A stretch of DNA of 64,000 bases from Saccharomonospora xinjiangensis XJ-54 (GTDB lineage Bacteria; Actinomycetota; Actinomycetes; Mycobacteriales; Pseudonocardiaceae), in contig NZ_JH636049.1 in the NCBI RefSeq assembly GCF_000258175.1, positions 2,023,482 to 2,087,481 on the forward strand, written 5' to 3'. The notes beneath the pieces are model-generated. The model made no database searches, had not been told where the DNA came from, and was given only the letters and a program-made list of their open reading frames with translations. The translations under genes were made by a program, and so were the position numbers. Positions within the stretch are counted from its first letter, which is position 1, and the number at the start of each line of letters is the position of its first letter. Below are positions 16,247 through 24,644 of this stretch, one piece after another.

Positions 16247-16439
16247 GTCAGCCTCCTTTCCGTGACCGGCGAGTCACCTCACCGCTCGTACCCAGTCACC
16301 TGCTGCGGGAAACCAAACGTGTAACGCCGCCACCCAGCGGGTATGCCTCGCCCACGGCGCGAAAGCCGCCACCCGAAGGCCCCACCCGACCCCGCCGGCC
16401 ACTGAGGACGAGAGCCCGAAGACGAATCAGGAGAATTCC

Positions 16440-16646
16440 GTGAAAACGACTCATTCGACGGCTCCCAGCCAGAATCCGCGGCCCGTGCTGCCGTACACCG
16501 AGGAGCCCGACCCGGAGCAACGCCGCCGAGCCGTCCGCGCGGTCGCCTCGGCTGCTCTCGACGCCGAGGACTGCGCCGAACTGCTCGACGCACTCGGGCT
16601 GGCGCCCGAGGAGGGCCGGTCGGTCCCCACCCAGCGCACTCGATGA
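16440..16646 (+). CDS. Small acidic protein, first gene of the P450 operon
   Basis: A 68-residue hydrophilic protein with a short helix (EQRRRAVRAVASAALDAEDCAE region) and no recognised domain. GTG 16440 is preceded by AGGAGA with 5-nt spacing. Its TGA overlaps the ATG of the cytochrome P450 gene (ATGA), so the two are co-translated, which argues that this is a real gene and possibly a P450 partner. Confidence 0.65.
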   Translation: MKTTHSTAPSQNPRPVLPYTEEPDPEQRRRAVRAVASAALDAEDCAELLDALGLAPEEGRSVPTQRTR

Positions 16647-17974
16647 CCCGCCGCGCCGGCGTTCTCGACACGGCCAGGTTCGCCGGTGAGGTGGTGGGAC
16701 CCACACTCGCGGGCGGCGTGCTCAAGCGCAGGCCGAAGATCATGGCGCTCATCGACCGCCTCCAACTCGACAAGGTGGCGGTGAGCGCGCTGCGGCGGCT
16801 GCGGGCCCGGTACGGCTCCGGGCCCGTTCTTCTGCGGTTGCCGGGACGCAGGGTGGCTGTGTTGCTCGAAGAGGGCCAGGTGGCCCGCGTTCTCTCCGGC
16901 ACTCCCTCTCCGTTCAGTCCCGCCGCGTGGGAGAAACGCATGGCCCTCGGGCACTTTCAGCCCCACGCCGTGCTCGCGACGCCGATGCCGCTACGAAAGC
17001 CGCGTCGCCGATACAACGAAACGGTCCTGGAGACCTCCCGCGAGGAGCATTCCCTTGCCACGCACATCCGCGCCGTCGTCAAAGAGGAGGCAGCGGACCT
17101 GCTCGGTGATCTCCGCGAGCTCGGCTGGAGCCGGTTCGAGCAGTCGTGGTGGCGCGTAGTGCGAAGGATCGTGCTCGGCGACGGCGCCAGGGACGACACC
17201 GAACTCACCGACACACTCGCGGCCCTTCGCCTTCGAGGCAACTGGGCTTTCCTCCTGCCCAAGGCCCAGCGGCGCAGCGACCGTTTCCGTGAACGTCTCG
17301 ACGCTCACCTCACCAGGGCCGAGCCGGGCAGCCTCGCGGCCGTGATCTCGCGGCTGCCCTCGGACGAGGAGATCGATCCACACGGCCAGGTTCCGCATTG
17401 GCTGTTCGCGTTCGACGCGGCCGGCATGGTGACACTTCGAACGCTCGCGCTGCTGGCGATCCACCCCGAGCGGGCGGAAGCGGCGCGCGACGACATCGCG
17501 AGCGGCGATCCCACCCTGCCGTTCCTCAGGGCGTGCGTGCTGGACACCGTGCGACTGTGGCCGACAACGCCGATCGTGCTGCGCGAAAGCACCACGGCCA
17601 CGTCCTGGGACGGCACTCAGCTTGCGCCCAACACACTGTTCGTGGTGTTCGCGCCCTTCTTCCATCGCGATCCTGACCGTGTCGCGTTCGCGGACAGGTT
17701 CGCGCCCGAGGCGTGGCTCGACGGACGTGCGACGAACGTCCCAGCATTGATCCCGTTCAGCGACGGCCCTGGCCGGTGCCCTGGCGAGAACCTGGTGCTG
17801 CTGGTCACGAGCACGCTGCTGGCGGAACTACTCGGTGCGGGCGACTTCACGCTACTCGCGCCGAGGACACTCCGTTCGCGCACGCACGCGCACGACCGTT
17901 TACCGGCGACCCTGGACAACTTCGCGCTGCGGTTCGCCGTCACCGCTCACGAGGCTCGCCCAAGTTCCTCGTAG
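16643..17974 (+). CDS. Cytochrome P450 with atypical I- and K-helix motifs
   Basis: A 443-residue P450. The haem loop FSDGPGRCPG is present with axial Cys379. Two otherwise conserved motifs deviate: the I-helix reads AAGMVT (259-264) in place of A-G-x-D/E-T, and the K-helix reads DTVR (Asp301-Arg304) instead of ExxR. Loss of the acid-alcohol pair is known in P450s doing peroxide-driven or non-hydroxylating chemistry, so standard monooxygenation is not assured. There is no ferredoxin or reductase gene beside it. It is coupled to the 68-residue gene upstream and converges, with a 28-bp overlap, on the Cys-rich gene. Substrate unknown. Confidence 0.85.
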   Translation: MTRRAGVLDTARFAGEVVGPTLAGGVLKRRPKIMALIDRLQLDKVAVSALRRLRARYGSGPVLLRLPGRRVAVLLEEGQVARVLSGTPSPFSPAAWEKRMALGHFQPHAVLATPMPLRKPRRRYNETVLETSREEHSLATHIRAVVKEEAADLLGDLRELGWSRFEQSWWRVVRRIVLGDGARDDTELTDTLAALRLRGNWAFLLPKAQRRSDRFRERLDAHLTRAEPGSLAAVISRLPSDEEIDPHGQVPHWLFAFDAAGMVTLRTLALLAIHPERAEAARDDIASGDPTLPFLRACVLDTVRLWPTTPIVLRESTTATSWDGTQLAPNTLFVVFAPFFHRDPDRVAFADRFAPEAWLDGRATNVPALIPFSDGPGRCPGENLVLLVTSTLLAELLGAGDFTLLAPRTLRSRTHAHDRLPATLDNFALRFAVTAHEARPSSS

Positions 17975-18159
17975 CGCTCGGCCTGGCAGCCGCAGCCACC
18001 TTCGACATCGTCGCACCGGATGATCAGGGTGTGCCGCAGGAGCTGCACGTCGGTGCACTCCGCGTCGGTGCACTCCGCGTCGGTGCACTCCGCGTCGATG
18101 TGCAGCACCACCGTGCCGTGGCAGTGGTCGAGACCCGTCCGGCAGCTCATGCACCTCAT
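17947..18159 (-). CDS. Small Cys-rich putative metal-binding protein with pentapeptide expansion
   Basis: A 70-residue protein starting MRCMSCRTGLDHCHGTVV, with further Cys in GGCGC near the end. Related small actinobacterial proteins share this CxxC...CHGT pattern, probably a zinc site. The middle contains three identical tandem DAECT units encoded by a perfect triplication of a 15-bp sequence (18048-18092). ATG 18159 is favoured because AAAGG lies 5 nt upstream; the frame is open for 33 more codons. Confidence 0.65.
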   Translation of the reverse strand: MRCMSCRTGLDHCHGTVVLHIDAECTDAECTDAECTDVQLLRHTLIIRCDDVEGGCGCQAERYEELGRAS

Positions 18160-18329
18160 GCCGCCTTTGGTACCACTCGGCCGTCGCGCCATCGCGGGCG
18201 ACACGCCCACAACGAGGCCGGGGATACGGACTTGGCGCGGTCGAGCCTTCTTGACCACAGCCGACCGAACGGTAACGTTTCCTTAGAGCGACAACGACGT
18301 TCCGTAACGCGGAAAGCAGGTGGCGCTGC

Positions 18330-19781
18330 ATGGGCAACGCGACGTTGCGTTCAGCTCTGGCCGCCGCGGTCGGCGAGAGCAACGTGATCTCCGACCCGGT
18401 GGGTCTGCGCAGTTACGAGTGTGACGGGCTCACCGGCTTCCGCGTGGTCCCCGACCTTGTCGTGCTTCCCGTCGATACCGCAGGGGTGGCCGCAGCCGTG
18501 CGGGCGTGCCACGAGCACGGTGTTCCGTTCGTGGCACGAGGAGCGGGAACGGGACTGTCCGGTGGCGCTCTTCCCGTCGCCGACGGCGTGGTGATCTCCC
18601 TCCAACGGCTGCGCGACGTGGTGGAGATCGACCCGATCGACCGGCGCGCCACCCTGCAACCAGGCGTGACAAACCTCGACATCACCAAGGCCGCGGCACC
18701 GCACGGGCTGTACTTCGCGCCGGACCCTTCGAGCCAGCAGGTCTGCACGATCGGCGGCAACGTGGCCGAGAACTCCGGTGGCGCACACTGCCTCAAGTAC
18801 GGCTTCACCACCAACCACGTACTCTCGATGACCATCGTGCTGCCCGACGGCGAGGTGGTCACCCTCGGCGGCGACACGAACGAACAACTCGGACCCGACC
18901 TGCGCGGCGTGTTCATCGGCTCCGAAGGCACGCTCGGCATCGTCTGCGAGGTCACGGTGCGGCTGCTTCCAGTGCCGGAGACCGTGCGTACGCTGCTCGC
19001 CGACTTCGACTCCGTCCGCGAGGCCGGTGAGGTGGTCAGCGACATCGTGGCCGCGGGCATCGTGCCCGCCGCAGTGGAGATGATGGACAACCTCGCCATC
19101 CAGGCCGCGGAACGGGCCGTCAACGCGGGATACACGCTGAGCACCGCTGCGGCACTCGTCGTGGAACTGGACGGACCGGCCGGCGAGTGTGCCGCGCAGT
19201 TCGAGCAGGTGCGGCAGATCTGCGAGCGGCACAACTGCACTCGGCTGCACATCGCGGGCAACACAGCCGAGCGCGCCAGAATCTGGAAGGGCCGCAAAGC
19301 GGCCTTCGCCGCGATGGGCCGCATCAGCCCCGACTACTTCGTGCAGGACGGCGTCGTGCCCCGCACGCGCCTCGCCGAGGTGCTCGGCCGCATCGAGGAC
19401 ATGGGCCGCGCGGAAGGGCTGCGGGTGGCCAACGTCTTCCACGCAGGCGACGGGAACCTGCATCCGCTCGTCCTCTACAACGCCGAGGAAGGTGAGCAGG
19501 ACAGGGCCGAGGAGTTGTCCAAGCGGATCGCGGAACTCTGCGTCGAGTTGGGCGGCTCGCTGTCGGGCGAACACGGCATCGGCACCGACAAGGCATGTTC
19601 GATGCCGCGCATGTTCGGCACCGACGACCTGACCACGATGGACAGGGTGCGTTCCGCATTCGACCCGCGACGGCTGTGCAACCCGGGCAAACTGCTGCCG
19701 ACGCCGAGGCTGTGCGGCGAGGCCCCCGGCCCCTACCGCCCACACCCGCTGGAGCAGGCTGGAGTGATCGAACGGCTATGA
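18330..19781 (+). CDS. glcD: Glycolate oxidase, FAD-linked subunit GlcD
   Basis: A 483-residue FAD-binding oxidoreductase of the GlcD/lactate dehydrogenase family, oxidising glycolate (or D-lactate) to glyoxylate (or pyruvate). The PCMH-type FAD domain shows VARGAGTGLSGGALP, the substrate domain shows GNLHPLVLY and the HGIGTDK near the C-terminus; a CNPGKLLP tail follows. With glcE and glcF downstream it forms the three-subunit membrane-associated complex that passes electrons to the respiratory chain. Its stop overlaps the glcE start (ATGA). Confidence 0.93.
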   Translation: MGNATLRSALAAAVGESNVISDPVGLRSYECDGLTGFRVVPDLVVLPVDTAGVAAAVRACHEHGVPFVARGAGTGLSGGALPVADGVVISLQRLRDVVEIDPIDRRATLQPGVTNLDITKAAAPHGLYFAPDPSSQQVCTIGGNVAENSGGAHCLKYGFTTNHVLSMTIVLPDGEVVTLGGDTNEQLGPDLRGVFIGSEGTLGIVCEVTVRLLPVPETVRTLLADFDSVREAGEVVSDIVAAGIVPAAVEMMDNLAIQAAERAVNAGYTLSTAAALVVELDGPAGECAAQFEQVRQICERHNCTRLHIAGNTAERARIWKGRKAAFAAMGRISPDYFVQDGVVPRTRLAEVLGRIEDMGRAEGLRVANVFHAGDGNLHPLVLYNAEEGEQDRAEELSKRIAELCVELGGSLSGEHGIGTDKACSMPRMFGTDDLTTMDRVRSAFDPRRLCNPGKLLPTPRLCGEAPGPYRPHPLEQAGVIERL

Positions 19782-20905
19782 CCCCGACCGCACCGACCGT
19801 CCTCGCACCCACCGACCTCGGCGAAGCACACGCGGCACTCGCCGAGGCGCGGGGTGAGATCGACATCCGGGGAGCGGCGACGGCGTCGGGCTGGGCCGAC
19901 GCCCCGCGCCCCGTCGCCACCGTCCTCGACACGACGCGGATGACGGGGATCCTCGCCTACAACCCGGCCGACATGACCGTGTCGGTGAGGGCGGGAACGC
20001 CGCTGCGTGACCTCGCCGACGAACTCGCCGCCCACGGGCAACGCGTCGCGTTCGACGCGGCAAGGGTGCGGCGCGGTGCCACGGTGGGCGGCCTCGTCGC
20101 GACGGCCGACTCCGGACCGCTGTCCCTCGCCTACGGTTCCCTTCGCGACCTCGTGATCGGCGCGACGCTCGTGCTCGCCGACGGCACGGTGGCCCGCACG
20201 GGAGGTCACGTCATCAAGAACGTCGCGGGCTACGACCTGGCGAAACTCGTTCACGGCTCCTACGGGGTGTTCGGTCTGATCGCCGAGGTGGTGCTTCGAC
20301 TGCATCCGATACCCGCGACCACCCGCACCGTGCGCGTCGATGCCCCGCTGCGGGACGCGGCAGGGCACGTCGTGTCGTTGCTGCGCGGGCACAGCGAGCC
20401 GGTGGCGCTGGAATGGCTGGACGGGATGTTGCTCGTGCGAGTGGAAGGCACACCAGAGGGCACGGGCGCACGAGCGCGTCAGCTCGCGAACGACCTGAAG
20501 GGGACGGTGCTCGACGAGGACACCGCCGCTGCACTGTGGAAGCGCCACGACGAGTCGGTGCGGGCGGCGAACGTCCGGATCGGGGTGCGGCCGAGCAGGC
20601 TTCCCGCCGTGCTCGAAGCATGCGGCACGCCCGGTCCCGAGGGCGCCGGAGCGGCCGTCGGACTCGGCACGGGAGTGGCGACGCTGTCCGTTCCCGGCTC
20701 GGGAATCGAGGCGGTGCACGACGCCGTGACGGCGGTCGGCGGAACATCCGTGGTTCGGCGCGCCGTGGCCCCCGGCGTGCGCGCCTGGGGCCAGATTCCC
20801 TCCGCCGTGCGGGTGCTGCGAGCTGTGAAGGACGAACTCGATCCGAGCGGCCGACTGTGTCCCGGCCGCCTCGGGTCGTGGTTGGACGGGGAGGCGACAG
20901 CATGA
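19778..20905 (+). CDS. glcE: Glycolate oxidase subunit GlcE (FAD-binding)
   Basis: A 375-residue FAD-binding subunit of glycolate oxidase. It has the N-terminal PCMH motif (DIRGAATASGW, PADMTVSVRAGTPL), the TVGGLVATADSG turn and GGHVIKNVAGYDLAKLVHG, the GlcE hallmark. It forms the flavin pair with GlcD. The ATG overlaps the glcD stop, and its own TGA overlaps the glcF ATG, so the three subunits are made in register from one transcript. Confidence 0.92.
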   Translation: MTPTAPTVLAPTDLGEAHAALAEARGEIDIRGAATASGWADAPRPVATVLDTTRMTGILAYNPADMTVSVRAGTPLRDLADELAAHGQRVAFDAARVRRGATVGGLVATADSGPLSLAYGSLRDLVIGATLVLADGTVARTGGHVIKNVAGYDLAKLVHGSYGVFGLIAEVVLRLHPIPATTRTVRVDAPLRDAAGHVVSLLRGHSEPVALEWLDGMLLVRVEGTPEGTGARARQLANDLKGTVLDEDTAAALWKRHDESVRAANVRIGVRPSRLPAVLEACGTPGPEGAGAAVGLGTGVATLSVPGSGIEAVHDAVTAVGGTSVVRRAVAPGVRAWGQIPSAVRVLRAVKDELDPSGRLCPGRLGSWLDGEATA

Positions 20906-22188
20906 CCGAGCTTTTCGGACAGTCGAGTTTCGACTCGCACGACCCGCCGTCGCGTGAGCTGCTCGACGACTGCGTGCACTGCGGGTTCTGCCTGCCGACG
21001 TGTCCCACCTACCAGCTGTGGGGCGAGGAGATGGACTCTCCTCGCGGCCGGATCTACCTGATGGACCTCGCGGAACGCGGCGAGATCGGACTGGAAGGTT
21101 CGTTCACCCAGCACATCGACGCGTGCCTCGGCTGCATGGCCTGCGTGACGGCGTGCCCGTCCGGCGTGCAGTACGACCGGCTGTTGGAGGCCACGCGGCC
21201 GCAGATCGAGCGCAACGTCGAGCGCCGGACTTCCGACCGGCTGTTCCGCGACGCGATCTTCGCGCTGTTCCCCTACCGGCGCAGGCTGCGCGCCGCGGCG
21301 GTGTTCGGGCTGGCATACCAGAGGTCGGGTTTGCCGAAACTCGTCGAACACCTCCTCCCGCCCCGGTTGCGGGCGGCACAGGCACTGCTCCCCCCCGTGC
21401 GGCTGCGTTCGGCGTTCGCCACCCTGCCCCGGCGGGTCAAGCCGAAAGAACCGGCGCGGCGCCGGGTCGCCATGCTCACCGGTTGCGTGCAGGACGTGTT
21501 CTTCCACGAGGTCAACGCCGCCACGCAACGCGTGCTCGCGGCCGAGGGATGCGAGGTTCTCACGCCGAGGCAGCAGGGCTGCTGCGGCGCGCTGGGGCTG
21601 CACGCGGGCCGCGAGGAACATGCCGTTGACCGTGCGAAGCGCACCATCGCCACGTTCGAGAAACTGCCGGTGGACGCGATCGTCGTCAATGTGGCCGGGT
21701 GCGGGTCGTCGATGAAGGAGTACGCACACCTGCTTGCCGACGACCCCGAGTGGGGCGACCGCGCACGGGAGTTCAGCGCCAAGGTGCGCGACGTCAGCGA
21801 GCTGCTCGCTGAGCTGGAACCGCGCGCGCCGAGGCGGCGAATGGAGGCCAGAGTCGCCTACCACGACGCCTGCCACCTCGGCCACGCACAGGGCGTGCGC
21901 GAGCAGCCGAGGGCGGTGCTGCGCACCATTCCCGGGGTAGAGGTGGTGGATCTGCCGGATGCCGAACTGTGCTGCGGTTCAGCAGGCATCTACAACCTCG
22001 TCCAGCCGGACGCAGCCGCCGAACTCGGTGAACGTAAGGCAGGCAACGTCCGCGCCGTCGCGCCCGACCTGCTGGTGACGGCTAACCCCGGCTGCCTGTT
22101 GCAGATCCGCCGGTACCTCGGCGACGCCATCCCGCTGCTGCACCCCGTCCAACTGCTGGACCGGTCGATCAACGGAACCGAGGGGTAA
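20902..22188 (+). CDS. glcF: Glycolate oxidase iron-sulfur subunit GlcF
   Basis: A 428-residue protein with two N-terminal [4Fe-4S] ferredoxin-like motifs, CVHCGFCLPTCP and CLGCMACVTACP, followed by two CCG-domain modules (GCVQDVFF to QQGCCGALGLHAG, and CHLGHAQG to CCGSAGIYN). It accepts electrons from the GlcD/GlcE flavins and passes them to the membrane quinone pool. It ends the glcDEF operon; repeat island 2 follows the stop codon. Confidence 0.93.
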   Translation: MTELFGQSSFDSHDPPSRELLDDCVHCGFCLPTCPTYQLWGEEMDSPRGRIYLMDLAERGEIGLEGSFTQHIDACLGCMACVTACPSGVQYDRLLEATRPQIERNVERRTSDRLFRDAIFALFPYRRRLRAAAVFGLAYQRSGLPKLVEHLLPPRLRAAQALLPPVRLRSAFATLPRRVKPKEPARRRVAMLTGCVQDVFFHEVNAATQRVLAAEGCEVLTPRQQGCCGALGLHAGREEHAVDRAKRTIATFEKLPVDAIVVNVAGCGSSMKEYAHLLADDPEWGDRAREFSAKVRDVSELLAELEPRAPRRRMEARVAYHDACHLGHAQGVREQPRAVLRTIPGVEVVDLPDAELCCGSAGIYNLVQPDAAAELGERKAGNVRAVAPDLLVTANPGCLLQIRRYLGDAIPLLHPVQLLDRSINGTEG

Positions 22189-22238
22189 ACGGATGTAGCA
22201 GGGTAAGCGGAGCTGGGACCAGCCGTCACCCACCCGCA

Positions 22239-22412
22239 CCCGTGTCCGCACTTCCCGCACCCGTGTCCGCACTTCCCGCACCCGTGTCCGCACTTCCCGC
22301 ACCCGTGTCCGCACTTCCCGCACCCGTGTCCGCACTTCCCGCACCCGTGTCCGCAGCCTCCGGCGCGGACACGTACCAGAAATGCAGGCGCCTGTCCCTC
22401 AGGTGCGGACAC
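22239..22412. repeat. Island 2: perfect tandem 21-bp repeats
   Basis: CCCGTGTCCGCACTTCCCGCA begins at 22239, 22260, 22281, 22302 and 22323 as five identical tandem copies; a sixth start at 22344 diverges after 12 bases. Degenerate pieces continue to 22412. It fills most of the 296 bp between glcF and the methyltransferase gene. The 21-bp period (7 codons) leaves frames open on both strands, but no start signal or conserved protein is seen. Confidence 0.95.
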
Positions 22413-22484
22413 GAACCCGGCCTTCCTGCCTGAAATCGGCGCGCGAAGGGAGACCAGCCCGCCTCACCGGGCTAGCCTGGACGC

Positions 22485-23105
22485 GTGCGAGCTCATCGAA
22501 TCTTCGCCGCGTGCTACGACCGGATGAACGGTGCCGCCGAGCGGAGCTTTCTCGGACGTCGGCGGGAGGCGTTGCTGCACGACCTGACAGGGTCGGTTCT
22601 CGACGTCGGCGCCGGTACCGGAGCAAATCTGCCCCACCTTCGCTCCGCCGAACGGATCGTGGCCGTTGAGCCGGACCCTGCCATGCGTGCCCGTCTCGCT
22701 CCTCGCGCTGCGGCGGCAGCCGTCCCGGTCGAGGTCTCCGATGCGTCGGCCGAGGCGCTGCCGTTCGCCGACGACTCCTTCGACGCGGTGGTGTTCACAC
22801 TGGTTCTCTGCACCGTCGCCGACCCTGACGCGGCGCTGAGCGAGGCCCGGCGCGTGTTGCGCGACGACGGGAAGTTGGTGCTTCTCGAACACGTCAGGGG
22901 CGAAGGGCGCCTCGCCCGTGTGCAGGATCGGATCACGCCCGTGTGGAAGTTCTTCGGCGCGGGCTGTCACCCCAATCGGGACACCCTCTCCACCCTCCGT
23001 CGTCGCGGCGAGTTCGAGATCGACGAGGTGGAGGAGTTCTCCGAGATACCCCGATGGGTTCCGGCCAGCCCCATGATCCAGGTGACCGCGCGCCCAACCG
23101 GCTGA
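22485..23105 (+). CDS. Class I SAM-dependent methyltransferase
   Basis: A 206-residue methyltransferase of the Methyltransf_11/UbiE type. Motif I is VLDVGAGTGANLPHL (residues about 38-52), followed by the acidic VAVEPDPAM strand end, SDASAEALPFADDSFDAVVF and a post-motif segment LRDDGKLVLLEHV. The WKFFGAGCHPNRDT stretch resembles the group of phospholipid or arsenic-type methyltransferases, but the substrate is not clear. GTG 22485 is preceded by TAGCCT-N6, a textbook leaderless start. Repeat islands flank it on both sides. Confidence 0.88.
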   Translation: MRAHRIFAACYDRMNGAAERSFLGRRREALLHDLTGSVLDVGAGTGANLPHLRSAERIVAVEPDPAMRARLAPRAAAAAVPVEVSDASAEALPFADDSFDAVVFTLVLCTVADPDAALSEARRVLRDDGKLVLLEHVRGEGRLARVQDRITPVWKFFGAGCHPNRDTLSTLRRRGEFEIDEVEEFSEIPRWVPASPMIQVTARPTG

Positions 23106-23170
23106 CCATCATGGCGCCGCCTGCCGATTCACGCACGTAGCCTGCGGACACCGGCACGACGTACTGCGGA

Positions 23171-23254
23171 CACCCGTGCAGGAAGTGCGGACACGGGTGC
23201 AGGAAGTGCAGACACCCGTGCAGGAACTGCGGACACGGGTGCAGGAACTGCGGG
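23171..23254. repeat. Island 3: four 21-bp repeats
   Basis: Four consecutive 21-bp units alternate between CACCCGTGCAGGAAGTGCGGA-type and CACGGGTGCAGGAAGTGC-type variants. They lie between the convergent methyltransferase and conservon genes and are in the opposite orientation to island 2. Confidence 0.85.
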
Positions 23255-23286
23255 CAGCCGTACAGCCTTGGCGCTACCAGACCAGG

Positions 23287-23880
23287 TCAGCGGGAGGCCG
23301 GGACCATGTTCGCCGACGCCATCACATGCTGGATCAGCGTGACGAGGACCTGCTTCGTGGACTCGCGGTCGCGCGCGTCACACAGCAGCACTGGCACGCC
23401 CGGCCCCACGTCGAGGGCCGCGCGCACCTCCTCGGTGCCGTACCGGTAGGCGTTGTCGAAGCAGTTCACGCCGACGACGAACGGCAGCCCGCGCCGTTCG
23501 AAGAAGTCAACGGCGGGGAAACACGACTCCAGCCTGCGCGTGTCGGCGAGGACCACAGCCCCCAGCGCACCCTGCGCCAGTTCGTCCCACATGAACCAGA
23601 ACCGGTCCTGCCCCGGCGTGCCGAACAGGTACAGGATGAGTTCGGGGCTGATCGTGATACGTCCGAAGTCGAGTGCCACGGTGGTGGTGGTCTTGGTCTC
23701 CACACCGGACAGATCATCGACGCCTTCCGACGCCGAGGTGAGCATCTCCTCGGTGCGCAGCGGCGGTACCTCGCTCACCGAGCCCACCATCGTCGTCTTA
23801 CCGACACCGAAACCACCGGCGATCAGCAGTTTCACCGCCGTCGCCCGCAGGCGCCGGTCGTCAGAGTTTGCGGATACCAT
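23287..23880 (-). CDS. cvnD: Conservon GTP-binding protein CvnD
   Basis: A 197-residue small GTPase-like protein: P-loop GGFGVGKTT (about 21-29), the FGTPGQDRFWFMWDEL switch II segment, and VVGVNCFDNA as the specificity region. In Streptomyces conservons the CvnD GTPase cycles with the membrane sensor CvnA, roadblock protein CvnB and DUF742 protein CvnC, forming a G-protein-like membrane signalling complex. Its ATG overlaps the cvnC stop by 20 bp. It is the last gene of the operon. Confidence 0.92.
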   Translation of the reverse strand: MVSANSDDRRLRATAVKLLIAGGFGVGKTTMVGSVSEVPPLRTEEMLTSASEGVDDLSGVETKTTTTVALDFGRITISPELILYLFGTPGQDRFWFMWDELAQGALGAVVLADTRRLESCFPAVDFFERRGLPFVVGVNCFDNAYRYGTEEVRAALDVGPGVPVLLCDARDRESTKQVLVTLIQHVMASANMVPASR

Positions 23881-24229
23881 CGAGAACCGCCTGCAATACG
23901 TGCTTGTTGGGTGCTTCGCTCGGGGGCGCGGCCTTACGGAAGATCACGTAGTTCTGCTCGATCAAATCACTGAGTAGAACCTTCACGACGGGCAGGGGTA
24001 GGTCGATGTGACCTCCGACCTCCGCCACGGACATCGGATGCTGGCACAGCCGGACGATCTTCGCGTACTCCTCGGGGAGATGCGTGGCCTCGGCAGGGGT
24101 GCACAGCGCCACCACCAGCGTCATCATGTCGAGGCCGTAGTTGTCGGAACGGGTCCGGCCGCCCGTCACGACGTATGAGCGCACAAGGCCCGCATCCTCG
24201 TCGGACCACATCTCCTCGTCGGCGCTCAT
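23861..24229 (-). CDS. cvnC: Conservon protein CvnC (DUF742)
   Basis: A 122-residue DUF742 protein with a winged-helix-like C-terminal half: HLPEEYAKIVRLCQHPMSVAEVGGHIDLPLPVVKVLLSDL, here visible as shorter blocks IVRLCQHPMSVAEV and PLPVVKVLLSDLIEQ. It is thought to be the DNA-binding or scaffold part of the conservon. ATG 24229 overlaps the cvnB stop codon (ATGA), confirming the start. Confidence 0.9.
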   Translation of the reverse strand: MSADEEMWSDEDAGLVRSYVVTGGRTRSDNYGLDMMTLVVALCTPAEATHLPEEYAKIVRLCQHPMSVAEVGGHIDLPLPVVKVLLSDLIEQNYVIFRKAAPPSEAPNKHVLQAVLDGIRKL

Positions 24230-24636
24230 GGTGTGGTGTGGGGCTCCACGCGGGGCGCGGCGCTCAGCACCGCACCGACACGCTTGACCATCATGTTCAT
24301 CGAGTACGCCACCATGCCCATGTCCGCGTCCTCCGACGTGAGCAGCGCGAGGCACGCGCCGCGCCCTGCCGCCGTGACGAACAGGAACGCGTGGTCCATC
24401 TCGACCACCGTCTGCCTCACCTGCCCCCCGCCGAAGTGCCGTCCTGTGCCCCTCGCGAGGCTCTGGAACGCGGACGCGACGGCCGAGAGATGCTCACCGT
24501 CCTCTTCGGACAAGTTGCTCGATCGGCCGATCAGCAGGCCGTCGGCGGAGAGGACGACAGCACGGTCTGCTCCCGCGACCTGGCTCACCAAATCGTCGAG
24601 CAGCCAGTCGAGTTCGTTGACTACCGAGTTCGCCAT
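24226..24636 (-). CDS. cvnB: Conservon roadblock/LC7 protein CvnB
   Basis: A 136-residue roadblock/LC7 domain protein (LDWLLDDLVSQVAGADRAVVLSADG at the N-terminus, MVAYSMNMMVKRVG near the end). Such proteins regulate small GTPases and act with CvnD. It begins 8 bp after the cvnA stop and overlaps cvnC by 4 bp. Confidence 0.92.
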   Translation of the reverse strand: MANSVVNELDWLLDDLVSQVAGADRAVVLSADGLLIGRSSNLSEEDGEHLSAVASAFQSLARGTGRHFGGGQVRQTVVEMDHAFLFVTAAGRGACLALLTSEDADMGMVAYSMNMMVKRVGAVLSAAPRVEPHTTP

Positions 24637-24644
24637 GGTGTTCC

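Noticed and set aside
22242..22433. Repeat-derived ORFs with heptad periodicity (VSALPAP, CGKCGHG)
   Set aside because: A 21-bp repeat stays open in several frames by arithmetic; no start signal or homologue supports a protein.
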